Positions 25,383 through 34,279 of a stretch of 64,000 nt of DNA are shown here, in pieces; positions within the stretch are counted from its first letter, which is position 1, and each line of letters starts with the position of its first letter. Source of the stretch: Actinokineospora diospyrosa (GTDB lineage: Bacteria > Actinomycetota > Actinomycetes > Mycobacteriales > Pseudonocardiaceae); NCBI RefSeq assembly GCF_024171925.1, contig NZ_JAMTCO010000010.1, forward strand, positions 224,194 through 288,193, read 5' to 3'. The translations under genes were made by a program, and so were the position numbers. Below the pieces are notes generated by a model. It was not told where the DNA came from. It searched no databases and worked only from the letters and a program-made list of their open reading frames with translations.

Positions 25383-26750
25383 CTAGCGCTCGTAGCCCGG
25401 CCGACGCAGGAGGAGGCGGCCCCAGCCGGTGGTGGGGCGTTGGATTCCGCCGCGGATCAGGAGGACCACGCCGCAGAGGACGGCGGTTAGGGCGGCTATC
25501 GCGCCGCCGATGATGAAGGGGGAGCGGGCGCCCCATTGGTCTGCCATCCAGCCGACCATGGGCGCGCCCAGGGGGTTTCCGCCGACGAAGACGAGCATGT
25601 AGAGGCCCATCACGCGGCCGCGCATCTCCGGGCTGACGGCGAGTTGGACGGTGGAGTTGGCCGTGGTCATGAAGGTCATGAGGCAGAAACCGACCGGGAT
25701 CAGGGCGATGGCGAAGGTCGAGTACGACGGCATGAGGCCGACGACGACTTCGAGCAGGCCGAAGGCGAGCGCGGAGCCGAGCAGCACCCTGGTCCGCGGC
25801 CGCCCCCGGGAGCTGCGCCGGACCGCCAAAACAGAGCCGCCGAGGGTGCCGATGGCCAGGGTCGTGGACAGCAGCCCGTAGCCGTCGGCGTCCTTGCCGA
25901 AGACGGTGGCGGCGACGACGGCGAGGGTGACGAAGAAGGTCATGCCGAAGGTGCTGACGAAGAAGACCAGGACCATGACGGTGAGGATGTCGGCGCGGCC
26001 GCGCACGTAGCGCAGGCCCTCGCGCAGCTGTCCCTTGGCGCGCGGCACTTTCGGGCCGCGGATCAGCTTCGCCGGGTCCATCCGGAGCAGACCGATGATC
26101 ACCGCGACGGTGCACAGCGCGTTGCCCAGGAACAGCCAGCCGGTGCCGATCAGGATGATCATCACGCCCGCGATGGCCGGGCCGACGATGCGGGCCAGGT
26201 TGAAGCTGGTCGAGTTGATCGCGACGGCGTTGGTGACCTGGTCGCGGCCGACGATCTCGGCGACGAACGACTGGCGCACCGGGACCTCGACCGCGGCGAA
26301 CGCACCGAGCACGAAGCACAGCACGTACACGTGCCACACCTGCACGACCCCGGTGACGTCGAGCAGACCGAGGACGAGCGCGCACGCGGTGAGTCCCAAT
26401 TGGACGCCGATCAGGAGCTTGCGCTTGTCCAACCGGTCGGCGAGCACACCGGCCCACAGCGAGAAGATCAGCGTCGGCAGGAACTGCAGCGCCGCGGCGA
26501 TGCCGAGGGCGAGCGGGTTGTTGTCGGTGAGGACCAGAACCAGCCAGTCCTGGGCGATCCGCTGCATCCAAGTGCCCACATTGGACACGACTTGACCGGT
26601 CGCGAACAGCCGGTAGTTGCGCACGCGCAACGAGGAGAACATGCCAGGCTTGGGTTCTGGTGCGGGTGGTGGCGCGTGCCGCGGCGGCGGGGGTGTCGTC
26701 GAGGTGCGTTCGGTCTGCTGCTCTCGGGTACCACCCGCGTACGTCGGCAT
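25383..26750 (-). CDS. MFS transporter controlled by adjacent MarR
   Basis: A 455-residue protein with twelve hydrophobic segments after a 35-residue Pro-rich cytosolic tail. GVLADRLDKRKLL between TM2 and TM3 is the MFS signature, and AFAAVEVPVRQSFVAEIVG and AINSTSFNLARIVGPAIAG are typical of MFS_3/EntS-like exporters. Its ATG follows the MarR stop by one base, so it is the second gene of a MarR-MFS operon, a classic layout for drug-inducible pumps. It is related to the MFS at 6.5 kb, which has the same operator. Confidence 0.9.
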   Translation of the reverse strand: MPTYAGGTREQQTERTSTTPPPPRHAPPPAPEPKPGMFSSLRVRNYRLFATGQVVSNVGTWMQRIAQDWLVLVLTDNNPLALGIAAALQFLPTLIFSLWAGVLADRLDKRKLLIGVQLGLTACALVLGLLDVTGVVQVWHVYVLCFVLGAFAAVEVPVRQSFVAEIVGRDQVTNAVAINSTSFNLARIVGPAIAGVMIILIGTGWLFLGNALCTVAVIIGLLRMDPAKLIRGPKVPRAKGQLREGLRYVRGRADILTVMVLVFFVSTFGMTFFVTLAVVAATVFGKDADGYGLLSTTLAIGTLGGSVLAVRRSSRGRPRTRVLLGSALAFGLLEVVVGLMPSYSTFAIALIPVGFCLMTFMTTANSTVQLAVSPEMRGRVMGLYMLVFVGGNPLGAPMVGWMADQWGARSPFIIGGAIAALTAVLCGVVLLIRGGIQRPTTGWGRLLLRRPGYER

Positions 26751-26751
26751 C

Positions 26752-27183
26752 CTAGTTCTGGTTCCCCGCCATCCTGTCGATGATCTCGGCGGCCCTGGCG
26801 AGGACGGTCCGTTCCTCGTCGGTCAGTTCCGCCAATCGCTTGTCCAGCCACGCTTCCCTGGCGGAGATGTCCGCCTCGATGTAGGCCCGGCCCGCGTCGG
26901 TCAGCGCGACGATCGCCTGCCTGCCGTCGCTGGGGTGCGGGCTGCGGGTCGCGTACCCCAACTCCTCCAGCGCCGTGATGACCCGCGTCATCGACGGCGG
27001 CTGGACCCCCTCCTTGGCCGCCAGCTCCCCCGGCGTCAGCTGGCCGCACTTGTGCAGGCACGACAGCGCCGAGAGCTGGGTGAGGGTGGTGGCGGAGTTG
27101 GTCCGCTGCGCCCGGAGCCTGCGGTTGAGCCGCACCACCGCCAGCCGCAACCGGCTGGTCAGCACGCGCTCGGACTCGGACAT
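26752..27183 (-). CDS. MarR-family transcriptional regulator
   Basis: A 143-residue winged-helix repressor. The helix-turn-helix QLTPGELAAKEGVQPPSMTRVITALEELG is preserved as separate helices, and the wing contains SPHPSDGRQAIVALT. The start is ATG 27183 (MSESER); the in-frame ATG at 27195 would lie inside the operator, and the equivalent operator at the 6.5-kb MFS also ends just before the start codon. It probably represses itself and the downstream pump until a small ligand binds. M. tuberculosis Rv0880 is the positional counterpart. Confidence 0.9.
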   Translation of the reverse strand: MSESERVLTSRLRLAVVRLNRRLRAQRTNSATTLTQLSALSCLHKCGQLTPGELAAKEGVQPPSMTRVITALEELGYATRSPHPSDGRQAIVALTDAGRAYIEADISAREAWLDKRLAELTDEERTVLARAAEIIDRMAGNQN

Positions 27184-27186
27184 AAT

Positions 27187-27208
27187 GTTTAGCATACCTT
27201 ACTAAGCA
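27187..27208 (-). promoter_or_regulatory. MarR autoregulatory operator
   Basis: Read on the minus strand the element is an imperfect palindrome with TTAGTA and TGCTAA arms 5 bases apart. It ends 3 bases before ATG 27183. TATGCT within it could be a -10 box placing the transcript start at the start codon (leaderless). It matches the element at 6432-6454 in about 18 of 22 aligned positions. Confidence 0.65.
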
Positions 27209-27249
27209 ATCGTCGGTCGACGAACTTACCGCCGCGCTACTGTTGATCT

Positions 27250-27747
27250 ATGCAGGTACGCCGCGCGCGGCCGGGGGACGGTGCCGGGATGGCCCGGGTG
27301 CACGTCGCCGCCTGGCGGGCCGCCTACCAGGGGATCATGACCGACGACCGGCTCGCGGGCCTGTCCGAGCGCACGTTCGCGCAGCGCTGGGAGTCGATCG
27401 TGACCAGCCCGGGTGAGGTGCGCAACTTCGTGGTCGAGCGCGACCGGCAGATCGTGGCGATCGGCTCGGCCGGACCGCCCCGGCAGCCGGTACCCGCGGG
27501 CGAGGTGCACATGGTGAACGTGCACCCGGACGCCTGGGGCACCGGCGCGGGCACGGCGATGCTGGAGCGGCTGCAGGACGAGCTGCGGACGCTCGGCTAC
27601 ACGTCGGCGTACCTATGGGTCGCCGACGGCAACCAGCGCGCGATCACGTTCTACGCGAACCGCGGCTGGTCACCGGACGGCGAGGTCATGGACGACGAAC
27701 GGGAGTCGCCGCCGCTGCGGGAGTTGCGGTACGTGCAGGAGCTCTAG
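27250..27747 (+). CDS. GNAT-family N-acetyltransferase
   Basis: A 165-residue acetyl-CoA-dependent acyltransferase. The opening strand MQVRRARPGDG, the VHMVNVHPDAWGTGAGTAM block (beta 4 and the pyrophosphate-binding loop of motif A) and the ADGNQRAITFYANRGW block (motif B) show an intact GNAT fold of the RimI-like type. The acceptor is unknown. It is divergent from the MarR operon and its stop overlaps that of the DUF397 gene on the other strand. Confidence 0.9.
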   Translation: MQVRRARPGDGAGMARVHVAAWRAAYQGIMTDDRLAGLSERTFAQRWESIVTSPGEVRNFVVERDRQIVAIGSAGPPRQPVPAGEVHMVNVHPDAWGTGAGTAMLERLQDELRTLGYTSAYLWVADGNQRAITFYANRGWSPDGEVMDDERESPPLRELRYVQEL

Positions 27748-27920
27748 CGGGCCTTCACGGTGGTGAGGAAGGCATCGAAGGCCGGGCGACCAAAGCCAAG
27801 ACTGCCAGCGGCGGGGTTCTTGGAGTCGCGAACACCCGCCACCTCCACCTGAACCCGCAGCTCAACGCAGGCGTTGTCCGGTGCGCTGCGGGAGCTCTTC
27901 CGCCACGCGTTGCTGTTCAC
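27744..27920 (-). CDS. DUF397 protein
   Basis: A 58-residue protein with the DUF397 signature: NAWRKSSRSAPDNACVELR at the start, then VAGVRDSKNP and a hydrophobic FDAFL end. It starts at GTG 27920, two bases after the stop of the XRE gene, and its ribosome-binding site AAGGAG is made from the last codons of that gene. DUF397 proteins in Streptomyces (AbaA/WhiJ-type loci) work with the adjacent XRE regulator in development and antibiotic control. Confidence 0.88.
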   Translation of the reverse strand: MNSNAWRKSSRSAPDNACVELRVQVEVAGVRDSKNPAAGSLGFGRPAFDAFLTTVKAR

Positions 27921-27922
27921 AG

Positions 27923-28771
27923 TTACTCCTTGATCACATCGAGTGTCCGCTGGATGAACGCGGTTGACTCCTCAGGAGTCAGGGCGATTCCCCGAACATT
28001 CTCGAACATGCGCACAAATCGGGAAACATCCGATGGGCTGTCAACCAGCTCACCGCCTGCGGGGTACTCCAGGTAGACGACATGTGAGTCGTCATCGAAC
28101 CGGAGGATCGTCAGGGGGCCGTTCATCGTTCCGAAGCTCCCCGCGACGAACGGCACCACCTGGATGGTGGCCGTGCCCGAACTGGCCGCAGCGACCAAGT
28201 GCGCGAGTTGCTCCGCTAGGACAGTGGGGCCTCCAACGGCGAAGTGCAGCACGGCTTCACTCAAGATCGCGTGTGTGTGCAGTGGCCGCGAAGCACCCAG
28301 AAGCCGTTGTCGCGCTTGGCGATCCTCGGTCATCCGACTTCGCCTCGTGTCATCACCGCCGAGATCATCCGAGATCGCCATCGCGTAGTCCGCTGTCTGC
28401 AGCAGGCCAGGAATGGCCGAGTAGTTGATGGTGAACTCAGCAACGGCATCGGCCTCGTCCCGCCGGAACGCCACGTACTTCGACGGCATGTCAGCGGCGT
28501 GTTCGACAGTGACGGTCCCCTGTTTGGCGTGGTTCCACAGGGCCACAGCCTCGGCGCGTTCTTCGGGCGTGGCGCCGTAGACGGTGAGCAGGGCGGCGAA
28601 GAGGTGCTTGTTCGGTAGCTGTTGGCCGTTCTCCAGTCTGGAGATCGTGGTTCTCGACGTGTCGGCGAGGGCGGCGGCGCGCTCGGGGATCAGGGCCGGG
28701 TCGTGCCGCTTGCGCAGGGCCTCCATGTACCGGCCCACCATGCGCTTGCGTCGGGTCTGCTCGGGCGGCAT
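27923..28771 (-). CDS. XRE-family regulator with DUF5753 domain
   Basis: A 282-residue DNA-binding protein. An N-terminal helix-turn-helix (LADTSRTTISRLENGQQLP, about residues 35-55) is followed by a DUF5753 domain (about 100-280) with YSAIPGLLQTADYA, ILSEAVLHFAVGG and IQVVPF, the usual order in WhiJ-like proteins. The start is ATG 28771 after AGGGTGACC; GTG 28780 is possible. It is coupled to the DUF397 gene and divergent from a small gene, 150 bases away. Confidence 0.9.
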   Translation of the reverse strand: MPPEQTRRKRMVGRYMEALRKRHDPALIPERAAALADTSRTTISRLENGQQLPNKHLFAALLTVYGATPEERAEAVALWNHAKQGTVTVEHAADMPSKYVAFRRDEADAVAEFTINYSAIPGLLQTADYAMAISDDLGGDDTRRSRMTEDRQARQRLLGASRPLHTHAILSEAVLHFAVGGPTVLAEQLAHLVAAASSGTATIQVVPFVAGSFGTMNGPLTILRFDDDSHVVYLEYPAGGELVDSPSDVSRFVRMFENVRGIALTPEESTAFIQRTLDVIKE

Positions 28772-28923
28772 GGCGGTCACCCTAGCGAGCCGAACGGACC
28801 AACGACCATCACCCGAACGCGTATTGCGACCCGCGCTGCGCGCTCGCTACTGTGCGACTCAACGGCCATTATCATCCCTTCCTGAGGCCGTAGTTATCCC
28901 ACAACCACCCGGAGGCACCTCAC

Positions 28924-29139
28924 ATGACCTACATCAACAACGGCGGCGTCACCCCCGAGGTCTGGGTCTGGATCGACCGCAACCCCACCGTCGAGGTCGA
29001 CCGGCTGGACCCGCACCAGGTCGCCCTCAAGCTCGGCGACCCCACCGCGCCCCTGCGGCTGGTGGTCGACGAGGACGCGCTCGACGCCTTGGAGCGGCTG
29101 ATCAAGCAGGCCCGCGAGGAGTTCGCGGTGGCGCGCTAG
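28924..29139 (+). CDS. Small hypothetical protein, 71 residues
   Basis: Start ATG 28924 has a clear site (GGAGG) 8 bases upstream. The protein is acidic, with a strand-rich N-terminal half (PEVWVWIDRNPTVEVDRL) and a C-terminal helix (DALDALERLIKQAREEFA). No family is recognised. It is followed 10 bases later by the DUF2530 gene and is probably co-transcribed with it. Confidence 0.7.
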   Translation: MTYINNGGVTPEVWVWIDRNPTVEVDRLDPHQVALKLGDPTAPLRLVVDEDALDALERLIKQAREEFAVAR

Positions 29140-29149
29140 CCTTGCGGGC

Positions 29150-29389
29150 ATGTCCCAGCGCGAGACCCCACCCCTGCCACCGGCTCTGCTGGCGATGGGG
29201 CCGATCGTCTACATCGGTACCGCGATCTGGTTCGTCGTCGCGGTGGTGCTGACGTTCGCCGACAGGGGATCCATCTACATGTGGACGGCCTGGTCGGGGG
29301 GCGGGCTGGGGATCATCGGCGCGCTGATCATGTTGTGGCAGCGGCAGGCGGGCAAGCGCGGCTCGAAGGCCGCGCAGCGCATCGACTAG
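29150..29389 (+). CDS. DUF2530 family membrane protein
   Basis: A 79-residue protein with two membrane segments (IVYIGTAIWFVVAVVLTF and a second around GLGIIGALIMLW), then a basic tail RQAGKRGSKAAQRID. This matches DUF2530, an actinobacterial family of unknown function found in the same neighbourhood in M. tuberculosis (Rv0879c). The start is ATG 29150. Its last bases overlap the end of the convergent sacsin-like gene. Confidence 0.8.
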   Translation: MSQRETPPLPPALLAMGPIVYIGTAIWFVVAVVLTFADRGSIYMWTAWSGGGLGIIGALIMLWQRQAGKRGSKAAQRID

Positions 29390-32313
29390 GTCAGGTAGTG
29401 CGCGGGCTCCTCGATAAGAGCCGTGAACGTGTGTCGATCCGTCCAGCAGTCGGTAGTCCAAGCGAGGGCCCGGGCCAGCGCTTCCGGGGTGTCCTCGCAG
29501 TGCACTACGCCATCGATGACCCACCATGGCACGTTGTGGTCGCCGGTAGGCGTGCGGATCATCAGCTTGTCGTGCACCAAGAGGCTGCCGAACGGCGTCG
29601 GTACGTCCAACAGCTCGCAGGCAGCGGCAACAGCACCAAGTTCAGACCACGGCACTGGCTCGGCAGCGGAAACGATCTCCCCACCGGTTTCCTCTGTCGC
29701 AAGCGGTAGGTCCAACAGCTCAGCCAGCGGCTCGGCAAGCGCGAAATCAGGCCCCGCCGACACAACCTGGTCTTCTGGCAAGACGGTCAGCAGCCAGGGG
29801 GCATCGAGTACGACGCAGTCCGACGCGACAGTGCCAGCCAAGGTGCGGGTGGTTTCCGGGAGTCGGACGTCAGTTGGGTCAAACAGCTCGTCCGCAGCTG
29901 CTTCGGCAAGAGCCGCATGGGTGCGCAAGACCGCGCCGGGGTGCAAACCACGGTCAGGGTCACCTAGGCGGATCAGCAGGTCTTCCGCGTCATCGGCATT
30001 GTCGACCCGGAGGCCCGAGCGAACGCCGATCGCAGCCAGGACACGCAGGTCAACGCCGATGTCGGGGACGACGTCGTACAACCCAGCCAGGTCGTCAGCG
30101 TCGGGCAGCCGCCAGTCGGAGGGGGCGGCTCCCGCGATGACGGCGTGGCGGGCGATCCACCAGCCCGTGTAGCCGTCGGGTTCGAGCAGGGCGCGCCAGG
30201 TGTCCGGGTCCGCGGCGAGCAGGGCCAACGCGCGCGGCCACGCGTCGTCGGTGACCAGGTCGAGGTCGCGCACGGCCAGGACCCGGGCGGGCGCTTCAAC
30301 CCGGCTGTCCCACCACTCGGCCTCGTCGGCGAGCGCGTGGTCCGGTCCCGCGGGCGCCTCGTCGACGACCAGGGCGAACGCGTCCAACACGCCAACCGCG
30401 GCCAGCACGTGGTCCGGCCACTCGGCGGCGACCTCGGCGGAGAGCACGCCGACCGGCGCGTCCTCGTCGAGTACATCCAGCAACGGCGAACCGGGCAGCG
30501 CCAACTCGTCGGCGCGCCGCCAGTCCCCCACGGAATCCTTGAGCGCCAACGCGCCCAGCCACGGCCGCTCACCCGTGCGCACGCCCGCGTCCCTGGCCAG
30601 CCGCAACACGACCGACACCAGACCGCTGATGTCCACACCGGACTCGACGTCGTCCAGGCTGCGCTCGACCGCGTCCTGCAGGCCGCCGGCGTCGAGCAGG
30701 TCGACCGGGCCGCCGCGGTGGGCGCCGAGCCGTTCCAGGACCGGGTGCGCGGCCTCGGCGTGCACCACGTGCAAGACGCCGACCTCGGCGTGCGCGAGGA
30801 GGTCCAGCAGCTCCGCGTCCTCGACCAGCACGACACCGGCCGGTCCGGGCAGCGTGCGACCGTCGGCGAGCGGGACCGGCAGCGCGCCGAGCTCCAGCCG
30901 GGCGGTCCCGTCGGTCTCCACGACCGGGGCGAGCGCGGTGTACAGGTCGTGCCACCACTGCGGCGGCCGGGCGCGACCGGTGATCGTCTCGACCACGTCG
31001 GCCAGGCCGAGGCGGGGCACGTCGAGCGCGGCCAGCGCGCCGGAGTGCCGTTGCGCGGACAGCCACCCGGCGGCCAGGTTCGGGACGATCTCGGCGAGCA
31101 GCTCGGCCAGGCCGTCGGCTTCGGCGTCGAGGACCTGGGTGCGGGCGGGGGCGAGGTCGTCGCCCTCGGCGGCGGGTAGCCAGGTGTCCTTGCGCAGCGC
31201 GGTGATCAGCAGCTCGCGTAGGCGCTCATCCACTTCAGAGAGCGGGAACCCGGCCAGCGGGACCAGTGCGGTCCGGTGCTCGGAGGGAGCTAGGCGAACC
31301 AGCTCCGGGTAGGCGCGGGCTGCTTCGGCGAGCACAGCTTCGGCGGCAGCGCTTGAGTGCAGCCTGCGCCTGCTCGGCTCTATAGGCAGGGTCGCGACGA
31401 GGCGGGCAGGTAGCGACAACCGCTCGTCGGTAGGCGTTGGGGCGTGCAGCACATCGTCGCCCAAGGGGAGCGGGATGCCTTCGGAGTCGACTCGGGCAGC
31501 CCAGCAGACAGTCCACTGCCGCCGTTGGCGAGCTTCGACGCCCAGGTGCTCAACCAGGTCGTCGGCGAGGCTGCCGTTGACGCGGTGGACCAGCCAAGAC
31601 ACAACGCCGTCCGGCCCGTGGACCTCAACGCGGGATCCCTGGTCGACACGCCACCAAGCGTCGTCGCCGATCTCGATGCGGTCCAGGCCAGGCAGGGCAA
31701 GAAGAAGATCAGCGGCCTGCGCAGCGAAGTCGGCGAGCAGCTTGCGACCGTTGACGTCAGCACGCAGCGGTAGGCGTACCTCGGTCGCGAACCCGGCGGG
31801 AACGCCGGTGTCGACAGGCCAAACCATCCGCAGGACAGGAACGCGTCCACCACGCTCAGCGGCCCTTGCGGCTAGATCGGGGTGGTCGGCGATGGCGGCG
31901 CGAGTGTCCTCAGCGGAGAAAGCGACGCCACCGTTGAGCGATAGGACGCTCGGGGAGTCAGTCACGGCGAGCACCGCAGCGAAGCCGACACCGAATTGGC
32001 CAACGCCCTGCGCGGCGCTCTTAGCGGACGCTCGTAAGGAGGCGAGGGCAGCAACACCGTCAGCGTCTAGCGGCCGGCCGGTGTTGGCGGCGCGTAGTTC
32101 GCCATCGACCAGCGATAGGCGCAGCGTTCCGGTGCCCTCGGCGGCGTCGGCAGCGTTTTGCGCGAGCTCCACCAGCAGACGGTCGCGGTAGCCACCGAGG
32201 TAGAGGTCTTCCTCGGCGTTGGCGTCCTCGCGGAACCGGGTCGGGGACGTGGTCCAGGCACTCAGCACAGCTGCGCGCAGCGCGGCAGTGCCGAAGGGGT
32301 CGGCGGCGCTCAC
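29386..32313 (-). CDS. Sacsin-like HSP90-type ATPase protein
   Basis: A 975-residue cytosolic protein. The N-terminal ~230 residues form a GHKL/Hsp90-like ATP-binding domain of the sacsin type: N-box ELAQNAADA near residue 50 and the glycine loop GVGQFGVGFAAVL near 105. The rest is long, Leu/Ala/Asp-rich and of unknown fold. Its ATG overlaps the stop of the DUF3027 gene (ATGA). Such proteins are widespread in actinobacteria next to DUF3027 and are presumed chaperone-like, but no role is established. The stretch 31300-32300 is slightly less GC-rich than the middle. Confidence 0.8.
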   Translation of the reverse strand: MSAADPFGTAALRAAVLSAWTTSPTRFREDANAEEDLYLGGYRDRLLVELAQNAADAAEGTGTLRLSLVDGELRAANTGRPLDADGVAALASLRASAKSAAQGVGQFGVGFAAVLAVTDSPSVLSLNGGVAFSAEDTRAAIADHPDLAARAAERGGRVPVLRMVWPVDTGVPAGFATEVRLPLRADVNGRKLLADFAAQAADLLLALPGLDRIEIGDDAWWRVDQGSRVEVHGPDGVVSWLVHRVNGSLADDLVEHLGVEARQRRQWTVCWAARVDSEGIPLPLGDDVLHAPTPTDERLSLPARLVATLPIEPSRRRLHSSAAAEAVLAEAARAYPELVRLAPSEHRTALVPLAGFPLSEVDERLRELLITALRKDTWLPAAEGDDLAPARTQVLDAEADGLAELLAEIVPNLAAGWLSAQRHSGALAALDVPRLGLADVVETITGRARPPQWWHDLYTALAPVVETDGTARLELGALPVPLADGRTLPGPAGVVLVEDAELLDLLAHAEVGVLHVVHAEAAHPVLERLGAHRGGPVDLLDAGGLQDAVERSLDDVESGVDISGLVSVVLRLARDAGVRTGERPWLGALALKDSVGDWRRADELALPGSPLLDVLDEDAPVGVLSAEVAAEWPDHVLAAVGVLDAFALVVDEAPAGPDHALADEAEWWDSRVEAPARVLAVRDLDLVTDDAWPRALALLAADPDTWRALLEPDGYTGWWIARHAVIAGAAPSDWRLPDADDLAGLYDVVPDIGVDLRVLAAIGVRSGLRVDNADDAEDLLIRLGDPDRGLHPGAVLRTHAALAEAAADELFDPTDVRLPETTRTLAGTVASDCVVLDAPWLLTVLPEDQVVSAGPDFALAEPLAELLDLPLATEETGGEIVSAAEPVPWSELGAVAAACELLDVPTPFGSLLVHDKLMIRTPTGDHNVPWWVIDGVVHCEDTPEALARALAWTTDCWTDRHTFTALIEEPAHYLT

Positions 32314-33338
32314 CCGTGCAGGTCGGACTCGGGCTGACCGGACGGTTCGGCTGCCTGCTCACCTTGAGCCACAGCATCCACGGCCTGCTCGACGGACTCC
32401 GCATCGGGCTGCTCACCCGCCTCGGCCTGCGCCTCACCAGCGGCAGGCTCATCGGCGGCAGCTTCACCGGCAGCTTCATCGGCCACGGCAGCGCCGCCAT
32501 CCACGACAGCGCCGCCAGCCGCAGCAGCGTCATCAGCCACGGCGTCATCAGCCACGGCAGCGTCATCAGCGGGCGCTTCCGCTACCGGGGTGACCTCGAT
32601 GTCGAGCCGGGCGTCGTCGTAGATCAGGTCGGCCACCAAGACCGGCGAGATCTGCTCGACCTCGTTCTCGGAGTGCGCCCCACAGCCGTAGGCCGCGTGC
32701 ACAGCCCGCCCGTCAGCGGGAGAGATCTCGTTTCCGCAGACACCGAAGGCAGCGCCAAGAGAGCCAGCCACGGGCAGGTAGAAGCCACAGGTGCCGCAGG
32801 CCGCGGGGGCGCTGCGCGCCATCTCGGAGCCGGGACCGTAGTCGCCGACCTTCCAGCGGTCGGCAGCGTCAACGCGGCCGAAGCGCGATAGGACGCGGAC
32901 GCGGCCTAGGCCGACCTCCATCGCCAGCGCTTCGACCTCGGGGTCGTCCGAGCCGAGGTAGGCCGGGGCGAGCCGGGGGTCGTCCGGGTCGGTCGGCAGG
33001 AGATCGCCGACCCCCAGGTCACCGGCGCGGACCCGGTCTTGCCAGGGGATCCAGGCGGGCGCGACGAGGGCGTCCGGGCCGGGCAGCAACACGACCTCGC
33101 TGACGGTGACCGCGTCGTCCGAGCTGGCGGCGGCGACGGTAACCGCCCACCGCCAACCCCGGTAGCCGGGTTTGTCCGCTTCGAAGAGGTGGGTCGCCGA
33201 CGCCGAGTCCTCGGAACGCACCTCTACGTGCGTGCCGACTTCGGACCCGGCCTGCTCCCGCGCGGCGGCGCGCGCGAACTCGACCGCCGCGAGCAGCGCG
33301 GGGTCGGTCACGGCTTCTGGTGCAGGCGTCGAGGTCAT
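32310..33338 (-). CDS. DUF3027 domain protein
   Basis: A 342-residue protein. The conserved part (about 1-250) contains YRGWRWAVTVA and two pairs of cysteines, CGTCGFYLP and FGVCGNE, with a later YGCGAHSE, suggesting a zinc site. The last 90 residues are an acidic Ala/Asp/Glu-rich tail of low complexity. The start is ATG 33338 (GTG 33341 precedes it). It is the first gene of an overlapping operon with the sacsin-like ATPase. M. tuberculosis Rv0877 is the likely counterpart. Function unknown. Confidence 0.85.
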   Translation of the reverse strand: MTSTPAPEAVTDPALLAAVEFARAAAREQAGSEVGTHVEVRSEDSASATHLFEADKPGYRGWRWAVTVAAASSDDAVTVSEVVLLPGPDALVAPAWIPWQDRVRAGDLGVGDLLPTDPDDPRLAPAYLGSDDPEVEALAMEVGLGRVRVLSRFGRVDAADRWKVGDYGPGSEMARSAPAACGTCGFYLPVAGSLGAAFGVCGNEISPADGRAVHAAYGCGAHSENEVEQISPVLVADLIYDDARLDIEVTPVAEAPADDAAVADDAVADDAAAAGGAVVDGGAAVADEAAGEAAADEPAAGEAQAEAGEQPDAESVEQAVDAVAQGEQAAEPSGQPESDLHG

Positions 33339-33396
33339 CACCGCTGATTGTGCCCCACGCCCGAAGCGGGTGACACAGCCGTGTCACGCTAGTGGG

Positions 33397-34206
33397 GTGC
33401 GCGCCCGTCTGACCGCTCTTATCGCAGTCGTCGCCTGCCTGGCCACGGGGTGTTCTGGCACGTCAGGACGTCAGCCCGCGACCAGCCCCGCGGCGCCGAC
33501 CAATTCCGGTGTCCCGACGCTCAAGCCGCAGGTGCTCGCCGAGATCCCCCACGACGGGACCGCGTTCACCCAAGGGCTGGAGCTGGTTGACGGCGTCCTC
33601 TACGAGGGCACCGGGCTAGAGGGTCGGTCCCAGATGAGGGCGACCGATCCGGCTACCGGGTCCGTGCGGGAGCGGGTAGAGCTGCCGGACGAGTTATTCG
33701 GCGAGGGCATCACCGTCGTAGGCGACCGGATCTGGCAGATCACCTGGCAGAACGGGGTGGCTATAGAGCGCGACCGCGACACTCTCGCCGAGAAGCGCCA
33801 AGTCACCTATGAGGGTGAAGGTTGGGGCATCTGCCACGACGGCGGCAGGCTCATCATGAGCGACGGCACAGACAAGCTCACCTTCCGCGATCCGGCTACC
33901 TTCGCCGCGACGGGAGAGGTGCGGGTCCGCGACTCGCAGGGGCCGGTCGTCAAGCTCAATGAGCTCGAGTGCGTCGATGGCGCTGTCTACGCGAACGTGT
34001 GGGAGACCGACCGGATTGTGCGGATTGACCCGGCCACCGGCGGGGTTACCGCGGTCGTAGACCTCGCGGGGTTGCTACCTGCGGATGAACGCGCGGGCAC
34101 CGACGTGCTCAACGGTATCGCCGCGGTGCCTGGGACCGATGAGTTCCTTGTGACGGGCAAGCTGTGGCCGAAGCTGTTCCGGGTCCGATTCGCGACCTCG
34201 GGCTAG
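33397..34206 (+). CDS. Glutaminyl-peptide cyclotransferase-like lipoprotein
   Basis: A 269-residue exported protein. The signal peptide ends in a lipobox (CLATGC, lipidated Cys near residue 19), then a Pro/Thr-rich spacer. The mature part is a five-bladed propeller of the plant-type glutaminyl cyclase family: FTQGLELVDGVLYEGTG, ERVELPDELFGEGITVV, VKLNELECVDGAVYANVW and the final GIAAVPGTDEFLVTGKLWP. It would cyclise N-terminal glutamine on the outer face. The start is GTG 33397. It is divergent from DUF3027. Confidence 0.88.
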   Translation: MRARLTALIAVVACLATGCSGTSGRQPATSPAAPTNSGVPTLKPQVLAEIPHDGTAFTQGLELVDGVLYEGTGLEGRSQMRATDPATGSVRERVELPDELFGEGITVVGDRIWQITWQNGVAIERDRDTLAEKRQVTYEGEGWGICHDGGRLIMSDGTDKLTFRDPATFAATGEVRVRDSQGPVVKLNELECVDGAVYANVWETDRIVRIDPATGGVTAVVDLAGLLPADERAGTDVLNGIAAVPGTDEFLVTGKLWPKLFRVRFATSG

Positions 34207-34279
34207 GTGACCAAGACTGTCCACTTGACCATGAACCGGCCAGTCAACCCCACCCCGGATCAGGCCCCGGTACGGCAGG

